From the NCBI RefSeq assembly GCF_000255705.1, contig NZ_JH636439.1, positions 1,010,389 through 1,074,388 on the forward strand: a DNA stretch of 64,000 bases, given 5' to 3'. Below are positions 37,178 to 45,787 of the stretch, piece by piece. Positions within the stretch are counted from its first letter, which is position 1; each line of letters begins with the position of its first letter. The translations under genes were made by a program, and so were the position numbers. Source of the stretch: Zavarzinella formosa DSM 19928 (GTDB lineage: Bacteria > Planctomycetota > Planctomycetia > Gemmatales > Gemmataceae). The notes beneath the pieces are model-generated. The model searched no databases. It saw nothing but the letters and a program-made list of their open reading frames with translations, and was not told the DNA's origin.

Positions 37178-38170
37178 TTATTCGTCCGTGTCGGCCGAAT
37201 CCGGATTCCGGCCGCCCTTGTACAACCGGCGTTGCAGGGCATGGTTGAACGGCGTCCATGTCGTCGGATGTTTCTTGTCTTCTTCGATTTCACGCAGGGC
37301 GATGAAGATTCGGGAGTCCATCACGTCGATGGTGTGCAGGGCGACGGCTTCCGGCGTCATCGGAACCTTCGGGCTGCCGAACTGCGGTTCGCCATGATGA
37401 CTGAGAATCAAATGCTTCAATCGAAGGAGCGTCTCGGCCGGGAAGGGTTCGCCCGTGAGGTCAGGGACTTGCTTCACCTTGTCGGCGAGCATTTCGAGGC
37501 CGATGGTGAGGTGGCCGAGGAGTTGTCCTTCGTCGCTGTAGGCAAAAGCGCGGGTATAACTGAGTTCACGGATCTTGCCGGTGTCGTGCAGGAAAACGCC
37601 CATCAACACAAGATCGCGATTCACTTCCGGGTAGAGCGGCAGAATTTTGTCCGCGATGTCCAGCATCGTGACAACGTGTTCAAGCAGGCCGCCAATGTAG
37701 GCATGGTGAACCTTGATGCCGGCCGGGGCTTTGGTGAAGCCCCGCATGAAATCGTCGTCGATGAAGTATGTTTCGGCCAGGGCTTTCAGGTGGGGATTGC
37801 CAATCCGGCGAAGCGTTGTTTTCAGCTTTTCCGTCAGTTTGCCAATGTCCTGCTTGGTGTGGGGCAGAAACTCCCCGAGGTCCACGCGAGAGGCGTCGGC
37901 TTTTTCAAAGCTGTTCAGGATCATCTGAAGCGATCCCTGAAAAAGCTGCACCTTGGCCTTGATGTTCAGGAAGTCCCCGATTTCAAAGCTGCGAAATTGC
38001 TGGTCCCCGGCGTTCCACATCCGGGCTGTGATTGACCCCGTGCGGTCGGCCAATTCCACTTGCAGAAACGTCACGCCGTTCCGGTTTTCTTTCAATTGCT
38101 TGTCCGCGACGAGATACACGTCTTCGACGTTGGAACCGTCCGCGAACTGATCGACACATAGCCGAGCCAT
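37178..38170 (-). CDS. YhaM-type 3'-5' exoribonuclease (OB-fold plus HD domain)
   Basis: A 330-residue protein from the ATG at 38170, with GGGGAAAGG upstream. The N-terminal OB-fold (about 15-90; VTFLQVELADRTGSI) is followed by an HD phosphohydrolase domain with HH at 155-156, H165, HD at 195-196 and HHG near 262. This is the layout of Bacillus YhaM, an exoribonuclease. The gene precedes rnr, so RNA degradation is a fair functional inference. A related nucleotide phosphohydrolase role is the alternative. Confidence 0.86.
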   Translation of the reverse strand: MARLCVDQFADGSNVEDVYLVADKQLKENRNGVTFLQVELADRTGSITARMWNAGDQQFRSFEIGDFLNIKAKVQLFQGSLQMILNSFEKADASRVDLGEFLPHTKQDIGKLTEKLKTTLRRIGNPHLKALAETYFIDDDFMRGFTKAPAGIKVHHAYIGGLLEHVVTMLDIADKILPLYPEVNRDLVLMGVFLHDTGKIRELSYTRAFAYSDEGQLLGHLTIGLEMLADKVKQVPDLTGEPFPAETLLRLKHLILSHHGEPQFGSPKVPMTPEAVALHTIDVMDSRIFIALREIEEDKKHPTTWTPFNHALQRRLYKGGRNPDSADTDE

Positions 38171-38197
38171 TATCAGCCTTTCCCCATAGGAAGCGGC

Positions 38198-38216
38198 GCC
38201 GGGGAGAAGCCCCGGC
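38198..38216. terminator. GC-rich hairpin downstream of the DCC gene
   Basis: GCCGGGG (38198-38204) pairs with CCCCGGC (38210-38216) around a 5-base loop, between the stop of the DCC gene and the start of the YhaM-type gene. No T-run follows on the minus strand, so it is a weak candidate terminator. Confidence 0.4.
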
Positions 38217-38217
38217 C

Positions 38218-38637
38218 TCAAGACCGCTTGGGGGGAATGGTACAGATGCCATTGTGACATGGCACGATTTGAAATCGCCGCCGGGCGATCCACAGATAGA
38301 TTTTCTGGCCGAGTTGCGGAATTCCGGGAACATACATCAGCGGCAAGGCCAGCCAGCCCAGCGGCAATCGCCCGAAGATCCACCGCACCGCCCGGAAGCC
38401 GGAATAGGCCCTTTGGCGGTCTGGCGTGAGCAGGTGCATTTCCTCAAGCATTTTCTCGGGACGGAGATTGGCCGAGTTTTCGGGAATCCCGGCCAAATCC
38501 CGGCAGTTGTGGTAACCCAGCCGGTGAAACCAATCCAGTTTCTTCAGCAAAGCGACGCTTTTCTGACAGAACGCACAATCTCCGTCGAAGAGAACAACGC
38601 CCTTCGGGACAGATTCAGCGACAGTGATCATCTCCAT
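38218..38637 (-). CDS. DCC-family (DUF393) thiol-disulfide-like protein
   Basis: A 139-residue protein from the ATG at 38637. LFDGDCAFCQ (17-26) holds the DxxCxxC signature of the DCC family, proteins with a thioredoxin-like redox pair (C21, C24) of uncertain function. The C-terminal half has a hydrophobic segment and ends with a second Cys pair (PCHNGIC). Length is normal. It diverges from panB, whose start is 151 bases away. Confidence 0.85.
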   Translation of the reverse strand: MEMITVAESVPKGVVLFDGDCAFCQKSVALLKKLDWFHRLGYHNCRDLAGIPENSANLRPEKMLEEMHLLTPDRQRAYSGFRAVRWIFGRLPLGWLALPLMYVPGIPQLGQKIYLWIARRRFQIVPCHNGICTIPPKRS

Positions 38638-38788
38638 CAAAAATCTCGCAGTGACAACATTATGATAGCTCATTCCCGACAGAAGTCCGGCAACTGAACT
38701 TCTTTGCATTTCATTAACCGCATTTCTCCGGTGAAGCCGACAGGGGAGATGCGTAAAATAACTGTCAGCGAACCTGTGAGAGCATCGG

Positions 38789-39586
38789 ATGACCGGCCCC
38801 AAACCCGTGACCGTCAATGATTTTCGACTGGCCCGTTCGCGCAATCAACGGCTCGGCGTGTTGACGGCTTACGATTATTCAATGGCCAAACTGTTAGATG
38901 CGGCCGGTGTCGATGCGATTCTGGTGGGGGACTCCTTGGGGATGGTTTTGCAGGGGCACCCCACGTCCCTGCCGGTTACGCTCGACGAGATGATCTACCA
39001 CACCAAATGTGTGGTTCGCGGAACAAAGCGGGCAATGGTCATCACCGATTTGCCGTTCATGACCTATCAACTTGGCCCCATGCAAGCGTTGGAATCGGCC
39101 GGGCGGGTGCTGAAAGAGTCCGGCGCGAACGCCGTGAAACTTGAAGGGGGCGTTCGCAGCCGGGAGATCATCGCTGCCGTTGTCGGGTCGGACATCCCGG
39201 TGATGGGGCACATCGGTCTGACGCCGCAATCTGTGCAGGGCTTCGGCGGTTTCCGTGTCCAGCGAGACGCCGAGAAGTTGATTGCGGATGCGAAGGCCGT
39301 GGAGGAGGGCGGGGCTTTCGCAATGGTGGTGGAATGCGTGCCGGCCGAGATCGTGCGGAAAATCCGGGAAGTCACAACGATTCCGCTCATCGGCATCGGA
39401 GCGGGCCCCGAGTGTGATGGTCAGGTGCTGGTGATTCAGGACATGCTTGGCCTCTATGGCGATCTGGCTCCCAAGTTTGTGAAAAAGTATGCGCAGCTCG
39501 GCGAGCAAATTACTTTGGCGGTTCAACAGTATTGCAGAGAAGTAAAGGACGGATTGTTTCCCGCCGAAGAGCATACCTTCCACTGA
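38789..39586 (+). CDS. panB: 3-methyl-2-oxobutanoate hydroxymethyltransferase
   Basis: A 265-residue enzyme that makes ketopantoate from ketoisovalerate and 5,10-methylene-tetrahydrofolate, the first committed step of pantothenate synthesis. The motifs are intact: AILVGDSLGMV (metal Asp), VKLEGG, GHIGLTPQ and GIGAGPECDGQVL. Length is typical. No other pan gene is nearby, which is common in planctomycetes. Confidence 0.95.
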   Translation: MTGPKPVTVNDFRLARSRNQRLGVLTAYDYSMAKLLDAAGVDAILVGDSLGMVLQGHPTSLPVTLDEMIYHTKCVVRGTKRAMVITDLPFMTYQLGPMQALESAGRVLKESGANAVKLEGGVRSREIIAAVVGSDIPVMGHIGLTPQSVQGFGGFRVQRDAEKLIADAKAVEEGGAFAMVVECVPAEIVRKIREVTTIPLIGIGAGPECDGQVLVIQDMLGLYGDLAPKFVKKYAQLGEQITLAVQQYCREVKDGLFPAEEHTFH

Positions 39587-39772
39587 CAGGCTTTTCCCTT
39601 TCTCGTTTATTTTTGTCGACAAATCTCGGTCAATCGACTTATCGGCATCACGGTTGCAAACCAAATTTCGTTCAAAACCACGAAGAGCTAACAGCCTTCC
39701 AACATAAGCATTTCCGCTGACAACGATCCGGTCGCGGCTAATGTTCTGATACCCAACAAGGCACGTATATCC

Positions 39773-42646
39773 ATGTCACGCAAAAATCGTGTTCGCCCCT
39801 TCCTGCGCTTGCAGAATTTGGAAACTCGGGAAACACCCGCCAATGTCACCACTTCCCAAATGGGCACCATTCTCACCGTAACCGGCACATCCGAAGCGGA
39901 TGTGTTGACGATGAGGAACCTCGGCACCGGCGTTGAATTCACGGCCGGCGGCACAACGACGATCGACACACTGGCAACAAAATCCTTCAGCAACGTCACC
40001 TCCGTGCGTTTCATCATGAAGGAAGGCAATGATCAATTGACTCTGGACACTTCCGCCGCGTTTTCGTTGATCGGGGCTCTCTCGGTCGATCTTGGCGACG
40101 GAGACAACACCCTAACCCTGGCGGCCGGAACCAACGCGGTCACATTAGGCAGTCTTGCCGTTGTGGCCGGGGATGGAAATGACACGATTTCCTTGGGGGC
40201 CGCCGGAGGGACGACGACGATCAATGGTGCGTTGGCCGTCAGCGCTGGAAACGGCGGGTTGAATTTGAATGTGACCGGGGCCACCGTATTTGGGGAAATC
40301 GGAGTGGCGGCGACGACAGGGGTGGACAACATCGGGCTGAACACAGTCATTGCCAAAAAGAACATCGCCTTAAGCCTCGGCGCCGGATCGGCGGCCGTCG
40401 ACTCCCAAGTGAACATCGCCAATGCCACGGTCACGGGCAACGTAACCGTCACTGGACTCGACGGATCGGAACAAATCGTTCTGACGGGCGCAAACAGCAT
40501 TAATGGCGTGACGGGACTCACTGTTAATGGCGGCCGGGGAGACATTGATTTTTCCGCGGCGGGAACATTGAGCCTCCCGGCCGGCGGGGTGACGGTCACT
40601 GGCACGCTGGGCACGACAACCGTAAATCTTTCCGGCGGGGCGGCGATCAAGAAAAATTTGACATTCTCCAACAAAATCATTGATGCCACTTTCTCTTCTG
40701 CAACGGCGATCACTGCCGGGGCGGCCATTTTTACAGGACTGGATGACACCCAGCTTGACTTCACGGGAGCAGGGGCAGTCAGTGTCGCGGGCCTGACCAT
40801 GTCTGCCTTGAGCACTGTGGGCACTGCCGAACTGACGACTGCCACCGGATCAAATGTCACGGTCAATGGAAGACTGACGGCGACCTCGACCAAGAATTTA
40901 ACGGCGACGTTGAACGACAGCCTTGCTGTCACCGGAGATGTCGCTTTGTCGAGTCTAAGGGGAAAGGCCACCCTGACGCATACGGCCGATACTCTGGCTC
41001 TAAGCGGCTTGGTTGCCATCAAGGGCGGGGCGGGAGCCGAAGTGGATCTCCAAAGCACCGCCGGGGCAAACATTACCAAGAGCCTGACGCTCACCGGAGG
41101 AGTCGGCGATGTCATTTTGAACCAGACCGCCGGGGCGGTATCCGTCGGAGGCGCGCTGATGGTGTCGGCCTCTGGAAACGCGACCTTGTCCACGGCGGCC
41201 GCTTTCACGGTCACGGGCGACACCACTTTGAGCAGCCTCCTCAAGGCGGCCACTTTTACCAGGATGGCGGGAGTCGTCAGCCTGAACGGGGCGCTGACTG
41301 TCCGGGGTGGGGTGGGGGCCTCCATCATCGTGAGCGCGCCAGACAATTTGACCGTGTCCAAAAATCTGACGCTGGCCGGGGGAGTCGGGACGGCTGACTT
41401 CAATCAGACCGCCGGGGCGATCACTGTGAACGGCGTTATCGCCGTGACGGCGGCAGATGATGTTTCTCTTGAGTCTGCCGACAATCTCACGGTTGGCATG
41501 AATGTCAGCCTGGCGAGTACGTTGGGGGCAGCAACTCTGAACTCAACGGCTGGAATTCTTGATTTGAACGGGTTGCTCGCCCTCAAAGGTGCGGAGGCTG
41601 TTTCCGCGACATTCGCCTCGTCGGCCGGAACGGATATTGCCAAGAATCTGAGCCTTTCCAGCACATTTTCCTCGGCAAACCTTGTTCATTCCGCCGGAAC
41701 GTTCAAAGTGGGCGGGGTGTTGACGGCAACCGCCAAGACCAGTTCGGATATCACTTTCTCCAGCGGATTGGCGGCCGAGGTCGTCGGTTCGCTGACACAA
41801 ATTGCGGGCGATCAAGGAGCCAGCATTGATCTCTCCGGAGCGGGAAGCCTGAAGGTCGGCGGTACGCTCACCCAGACAGCCGCCGGGGATGCGACTTTGA
41901 CGCTCGATCAGGGTGGCACGAAACAATTCGTGAGTGATGTGTTGATCACCTCGACCACCGGATTGGCCGGATTGAATGTCGCCGCCGGAGGTTCCACGTT
42001 TAGCGGGAATGTGTCCGTCCGAGGATATGAAACCAATATCGCCCTCGGAGCCACGGCCACGGGAAGCATTGCCAAGAACCTGACGGTGATTGGGGGAGTC
42101 GGGGCTGACTCTTTGAATTGGGGCGCCAATTTCTCCGTGCTGGGGAACACCATGCTGTCCTTGGGAGCCGGTGTGGCGACGCTGCAACTGGGGGCGGTGG
42201 GTGGCGTTGCCGCCCAGACGAACAATCTGACGGTGACCACGGGGGCCGCCGCCGATTCCGTGTTGTTCGATAACTTCAAAGTGCTCGGAATCACCACGAT
42301 CAACACAGGTGACGGGGCGGACACGGTCAATGCGGAAAATGTCACCGTGTTCACCGGAGCCTTCAACCTTGACACCGGCAATGGCGATGACATTCTTCAG
42401 TTCGGTCAGAACGGCGGGGATTCACTGGTGGCTCCCTCTCTCTCCTTCGTTGGCAAGGCAACGATCAAGGCCTCGGGAGGCAACGATCAGCTCTTCCTGG
42501 GAGTGTCGGGAGCGGGATTCAGCAAGGTCAACTTCGGCGCCCTTGGATCGACGATCAACGCGGGAATTGGTTTCAATGCCTATGACCTGACACATGCCGG
42601 ACTGCTCGGAACACTTGTGGATGTGTCCACGTGGATCACGATTTGA
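39773..42646 (+). CDS. Giant repeat protein with LETRETPA motif, beta-solenoid-like
   Basis: A 957-residue protein. LETRETPA at 16-23 is the same N-terminal motif as in the gene at 558. The rest is almost free of charged and aromatic residues and rich in Ala, Gly, Thr, Leu and Val, with an internal period of about 45-48 residues, itself two halves of about 23 (xxNLTLxGGVGxAxxNQTAGxxxVNGxLxVTA). This is the look of a stacked beta-helix or solenoid. No Cys is evident. The role is presumably surface-associated; the family is not recognised beyond the repeat. A weak AAGG lies 12 bases upstream of the ATG. Confidence 0.85.
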   Translation: MSRKNRVRPFLRLQNLETRETPANVTTSQMGTILTVTGTSEADVLTMRNLGTGVEFTAGGTTTIDTLATKSFSNVTSVRFIMKEGNDQLTLDTSAAFSLIGALSVDLGDGDNTLTLAAGTNAVTLGSLAVVAGDGNDTISLGAAGGTTTINGALAVSAGNGGLNLNVTGATVFGEIGVAATTGVDNIGLNTVIAKKNIALSLGAGSAAVDSQVNIANATVTGNVTVTGLDGSEQIVLTGANSINGVTGLTVNGGRGDIDFSAAGTLSLPAGGVTVTGTLGTTTVNLSGGAAIKKNLTFSNKIIDATFSSATAITAGAAIFTGLDDTQLDFTGAGAVSVAGLTMSALSTVGTAELTTATGSNVTVNGRLTATSTKNLTATLNDSLAVTGDVALSSLRGKATLTHTADTLALSGLVAIKGGAGAEVDLQSTAGANITKSLTLTGGVGDVILNQTAGAVSVGGALMVSASGNATLSTAAAFTVTGDTTLSSLLKAATFTRMAGVVSLNGALTVRGGVGASIIVSAPDNLTVSKNLTLAGGVGTADFNQTAGAITVNGVIAVTAADDVSLESADNLTVGMNVSLASTLGAATLNSTAGILDLNGLLALKGAEAVSATFASSAGTDIAKNLSLSSTFSSANLVHSAGTFKVGGVLTATAKTSSDITFSSGLAAEVVGSLTQIAGDQGASIDLSGAGSLKVGGTLTQTAAGDATLTLDQGGTKQFVSDVLITSTTGLAGLNVAAGGSTFSGNVSVRGYETNIALGATATGSIAKNLTVIGGVGADSLNWGANFSVLGNTMLSLGAGVATLQLGAVGGVAAQTNNLTVTTGAAADSVLFDNFKVLGITTINTGDGADTVNAENVTVFTGAFNLDTGNGDDILQFGQNGGDSLVAPSLSFVGKATIKASGGNDQLFLGVSGAGFSKVNFGALGSTINAGIGFNAYDLTHAGLLGTLVDVSTWITI

Positions 42647-42691
42647 GAGCGACCATGTTTGTTTTTACAGTGACAAGTCATCTCCATCGAA

Positions 42692-45658
42692 TTACGCCGG
42701 AACAAGCCATGTTCCGGCGATTCGATCAAGAGGACTCCGATCCGGATCGATCAGGGTGAAGATCAAGCTTGCCGGCAGGATTGCCAGCGCGATCCACCAC
42801 AGGATTTCCCAGGCGAGTTCCACTTCCGGATGCGTTGATCGAATTAAAACCACGACAGTCAAGAGTGACGTTTGCGGCAGCCAGAACAACAATGCTTTCA
42901 ACGCATGTTGTCGCCGATGGGCCAATCCTCCCGTGGCTCTCACCAAACGAAGCCCGAAGAACATGCGCATCAATAATCCGCTTGCCAGGAAAGCGAGCAA
43001 GGCCGCGATCAACGGCCAGAGCAACAGATCGCGGACGGATGTTCCCCAAGGATGCGGCAACCGGGCGGCTGGTGTCGGCGGCGTGGCCAAAATCTTATTC
43101 GCGGCATCCATCAGTTTTGCCGGTTCGGGGTCGATATCTTGAATGGCGATTCCGCGGATCACGATGGTTTCAGGGACTGTTAATCCTTGGAACATCAAAG
43201 CGGCGTGTCGTGTTTCAATGGCGAGCCGGTCTTCCAGTTTTTCACGCTGCGAAGGAGTTTCCGCGAGAAACTTTGTCCCCTCTTCACTCTCCGCCAGTTG
43301 AAGCGTTTCTTGGAGGATCAGGATGCGGGCTTGTGTGTCCATGTAAGACTTGTCTTCCAAGACTACTGGCAGACTTAGAAAAGCAGAGCCGCCAAACATG
43401 ATCAGCCACGGAAGCAGAAAAAGCACTGCCTGAAAGGCTGCCTGGAGTGTTCGCATTCCCCGGCTCATGCGGGGCAGGAGTGTCTTCGTGGCGGCCAAAT
43501 CATCTGCGAAATGTTGCAGCGTGGCCAGATTGGCCGGGGAATGGTGCAAGCGATTGAGCATTCGCTCGGCGTGCCGGGGCAGGGGGGCTTGATAATCCGA
43601 ACGGTCGTCGGGTTTTCTAACCTCTCCCTCCAGCAGCACGGCGGCCGTTTGCCGGACCAGTTCCGCGCTCGGAACGCCTTTCGCCGGCTTTAGCGGAAAT
43701 TCCATCAGTTGTACACGGCCGTCGGTCTGCACCCAAACTTGTTCGATGGTGAGTGGCGTCGGGAGGGTGTTGTCCTTCTCGGCCTGGAGCAATTCGCCGA
43801 CAAGTTGTTCCAGCACCGGGCGAGCCTCGGGCCAGCGGACCGGTTCGCCAGGGTCGGCCGCGTCCGCCAACGGTGATCCCACCGGGGCAACGAACGCTTT
43901 CCATCGAAATGCCTCCCCGCCCACGGCCACGGTTCCGGCTCCGAGGGACCACAACCGGCCGGGTCGGCCCAACGGGGGGAAGTGCTCTGGTTGATTTGGC
44001 GGGGTGAGTTTCAAAAGAATCGCCCGCCCAAGCAAAGGATCTTCGCCGACCGCCTGCCAGCCATCGCCGACCCGCATGGCCCGTGTGATGGCATATGAAC
44101 CAATCGATTCGGGAAATTCGACTGGTCGCCGGGGGATTTCCGCGAGCCGGTTCACCCGGCCGGGCCGTAGTTTCAATGGTCGGGGCCGGTGCGGCAAGCG
44201 CATCACACACGTTCCCGAGAGGAGTTCATGCAATCCGCGATAGTCGTTTCGGTCGCGCATTGGCACAACCAAAAGGAGCAGGCCGATCCCAAAAGGAACA
44301 ATGTTCCATATCAGACTCAGGCCGGATCTTCCCATTTCCAGCTTGTCAATGGCCAGGGGAAATTGGGCGAACGTGAGGGTAATCAGCAGGAAGAAGATGA
44401 CGGTGCGCAAGCCGGCCCTTTTGAATCCGGGGGGCATTGTCGTTCCCTGCCGGCAAACACGCAGGCCGAGGATGGCCTTGCCGATCGACCGGCCGAACAG
44501 CCCCTCAAAGAGAACGAAGTAGAGCGGGAACATGGCTAGCGTGACGGTTTGGTTGAGCCAGGTCCACGGGATGACGGCCGACATGACGAGCCGCAATGGT
44601 CCGACTAGCAATAACCTGACGAGAACCTCATCCAACACATAGGCTCCGATACGAACGCCCATGCCGCCGAAGGTCAGTTGCTCCGGGATCAGCGAGACAA
44701 GGGCGGCCTTCATTTCGGCGAGACTTGCATATCGTCTTGATCGGTCCCGTTCCAGACTGCGGTGGACCACCTGGGCCAGATCGGACGGGATGTCCCGGTT
44801 GATGCCCCGAATGTCCGGAGGGGACTCGGAAATAATCTTCGCCAGCACGGCCGTCGGGTTTTCGTGTTGAAACGGCGCCCGGCCGGTGAGCAGGTGGTAA
44901 AGAGTGGCCCCCAGAGAATAAACATCCGAGGCGAAATCGACCGGCTCACCCCGGATTTGCTCTGGCGAGGCATAGAGGATTGTGCCAAGGAATGCGCCGC
45001 TTTGCGTGAGTTGGGCGGCCGAGCCAAGAGACTTGGAGAGGCCGAAATCCCCGATCTTCACCCGGCCATCCGGCATCAGAAAGCAGTTTGATGGTTTGAT
45101 GTCCCGGTGAATCACTCCCAACCGATGGGCCTCCTGCAATCCCTCAATCACATCAAGAATTAACCGGATTGCCTCGGCGGCCGGGAGAGGTCCCCGCCGG
45201 TCCACGAGATCCTTCAGGGTGTCCCCCGGCATCAGTTCCATCACAATGTACGGCTGTCCCCGGTCTGCGTCGGCGCCCAGCACAAAGACACAGCGGGGGT
45301 GGGCAATCTGCCCGGCGAGTCTTCCTTCTTGTTTGAAGCGTTCCACCGAGACCGGATTGGCTTGGAGGCGGGAAGAGAGGATTTTGACCGCCACCGGTGA
45401 ACCGCCGACCACGGGGACGGCCTCGTAAACGCGACCCATGCCGCCGGAACCCAAATGCCTGATGATCCGATAACCGCCGATCTGCGAAGGATGATCCTCC
45501 AGTGTGGATTTGGCGGTGGGAACGTAGGCCCCGGTGTCTTCCAGAGCAGGCGGTGGCTGGGTGGAGTCCCGAAGGCGTTGCCCGCAATATGAGCAAAAAC
45601 GAGGCGGATCGGCTGTTTCCGGCAGGGGTCGTTGGCAGTGCGGGCAGACCGTCGGCAT
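42692..45658 (-). CDS. Membrane Ser/Thr protein kinase with zinc ribbon, RDD domain and second kinase-like region
   Basis: A 988-residue protein. C5, C8, C22 and C25 form a zinc ribbon. Residues 63-325 are a Hanks-type kinase with GSGGMG, K92, HRD (184-186) and DFG (204-206), all intact. Residues 335-490 resemble an RDD membrane domain with several hydrophobic segments. Residues 520-730 resemble a second kinase fold: AILLK ends at K550, but HRD and DFG are absent, so it is probably a pseudokinase. A membrane helix (about 740-765), a soluble stretch and a final RDD-like segment (about 880-988) complete it. It should phosphorylate unknown targets at the membrane. Confidence 0.88.
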   Translation of the reverse strand: MPTVCPHCQRPLPETADPPRFCSYCGQRLRDSTQPPPALEDTGAYVPTAKSTLEDHPSQIGGYRIIRHLGSGGMGRVYEAVPVVGGSPVAVKILSSRLQANPVSVERFKQEGRLAGQIAHPRCVFVLGADADRGQPYIVMELMPGDTLKDLVDRRGPLPAAEAIRLILDVIEGLQEAHRLGVIHRDIKPSNCFLMPDGRVKIGDFGLSKSLGSAAQLTQSGAFLGTILYASPEQIRGEPVDFASDVYSLGATLYHLLTGRAPFQHENPTAVLAKIISESPPDIRGINRDIPSDLAQVVHRSLERDRSRRYASLAEMKAALVSLIPEQLTFGGMGVRIGAYVLDEVLVRLLLVGPLRLVMSAVIPWTWLNQTVTLAMFPLYFVLFEGLFGRSIGKAILGLRVCRQGTTMPPGFKRAGLRTVIFFLLITLTFAQFPLAIDKLEMGRSGLSLIWNIVPFGIGLLLLVVPMRDRNDYRGLHELLSGTCVMRLPHRPRPLKLRPGRVNRLAEIPRRPVEFPESIGSYAITRAMRVGDGWQAVGEDPLLGRAILLKLTPPNQPEHFPPLGRPGRLWSLGAGTVAVGGEAFRWKAFVAPVGSPLADAADPGEPVRWPEARPVLEQLVGELLQAEKDNTLPTPLTIEQVWVQTDGRVQLMEFPLKPAKGVPSAELVRQTAAVLLEGEVRKPDDRSDYQAPLPRHAERMLNRLHHSPANLATLQHFADDLAATKTLLPRMSRGMRTLQAAFQAVLFLLPWLIMFGGSAFLSLPVVLEDKSYMDTQARILILQETLQLAESEEGTKFLAETPSQREKLEDRLAIETRHAALMFQGLTVPETIVIRGIAIQDIDPEPAKLMDAANKILATPPTPAARLPHPWGTSVRDLLLWPLIAALLAFLASGLLMRMFFGLRLVRATGGLAHRRQHALKALLFWLPQTSLLTVVVLIRSTHPEVELAWEILWWIALAILPASLIFTLIDPDRSPLDRIAGTWLVPA
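42695..42719 (-). terminator. Hairpin overlapping the last codons of the kinase gene
   Basis: CGCCGGAACA (42695-42704) pairs perfectly with TGTTCCGGCG (42710-42719) around AGCCA. The stem encodes the kinase C-terminus and the TAA falls at 42692-42694. It may be a terminator folded into coding sequence; no strong T-run follows. Confidence 0.45.
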
Positions 45659-45735
45659 CGGAATTTCAAGAAAGGAACAGGTTGGCTGGATGCAGTATGA
45701 CGCAGCGAAGCCAAAACGCGAAGTGCAAAAACAAA

Positions 45736-45761
45736 GAAACCCCGCCGGTTGGCGGGGTTTC
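45736..45761 (-). terminator. Rho-independent terminator for the YTV gene
   Basis: GAAACCCCGCC (45736-45746) pairs perfectly over 11 bp with GGCGGGGTTTC (45751-45761). On the minus strand it is followed by TTTGTTTTTGC. It lies about 27 bases beyond the stop of the gene at 45788. Confidence 0.9.
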
Positions 45762-45787
45762 TGGCATCACGATATTGAAACCGGAAA

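Noticed and set aside
40033-41403. 456-residue minus-strand frame inside the second giant gene
   Set aside because: Entirely antisense to a repeat protein; its Val/Pro/Ala-rich low-complexity product mirrors the repeat and has no start signal.
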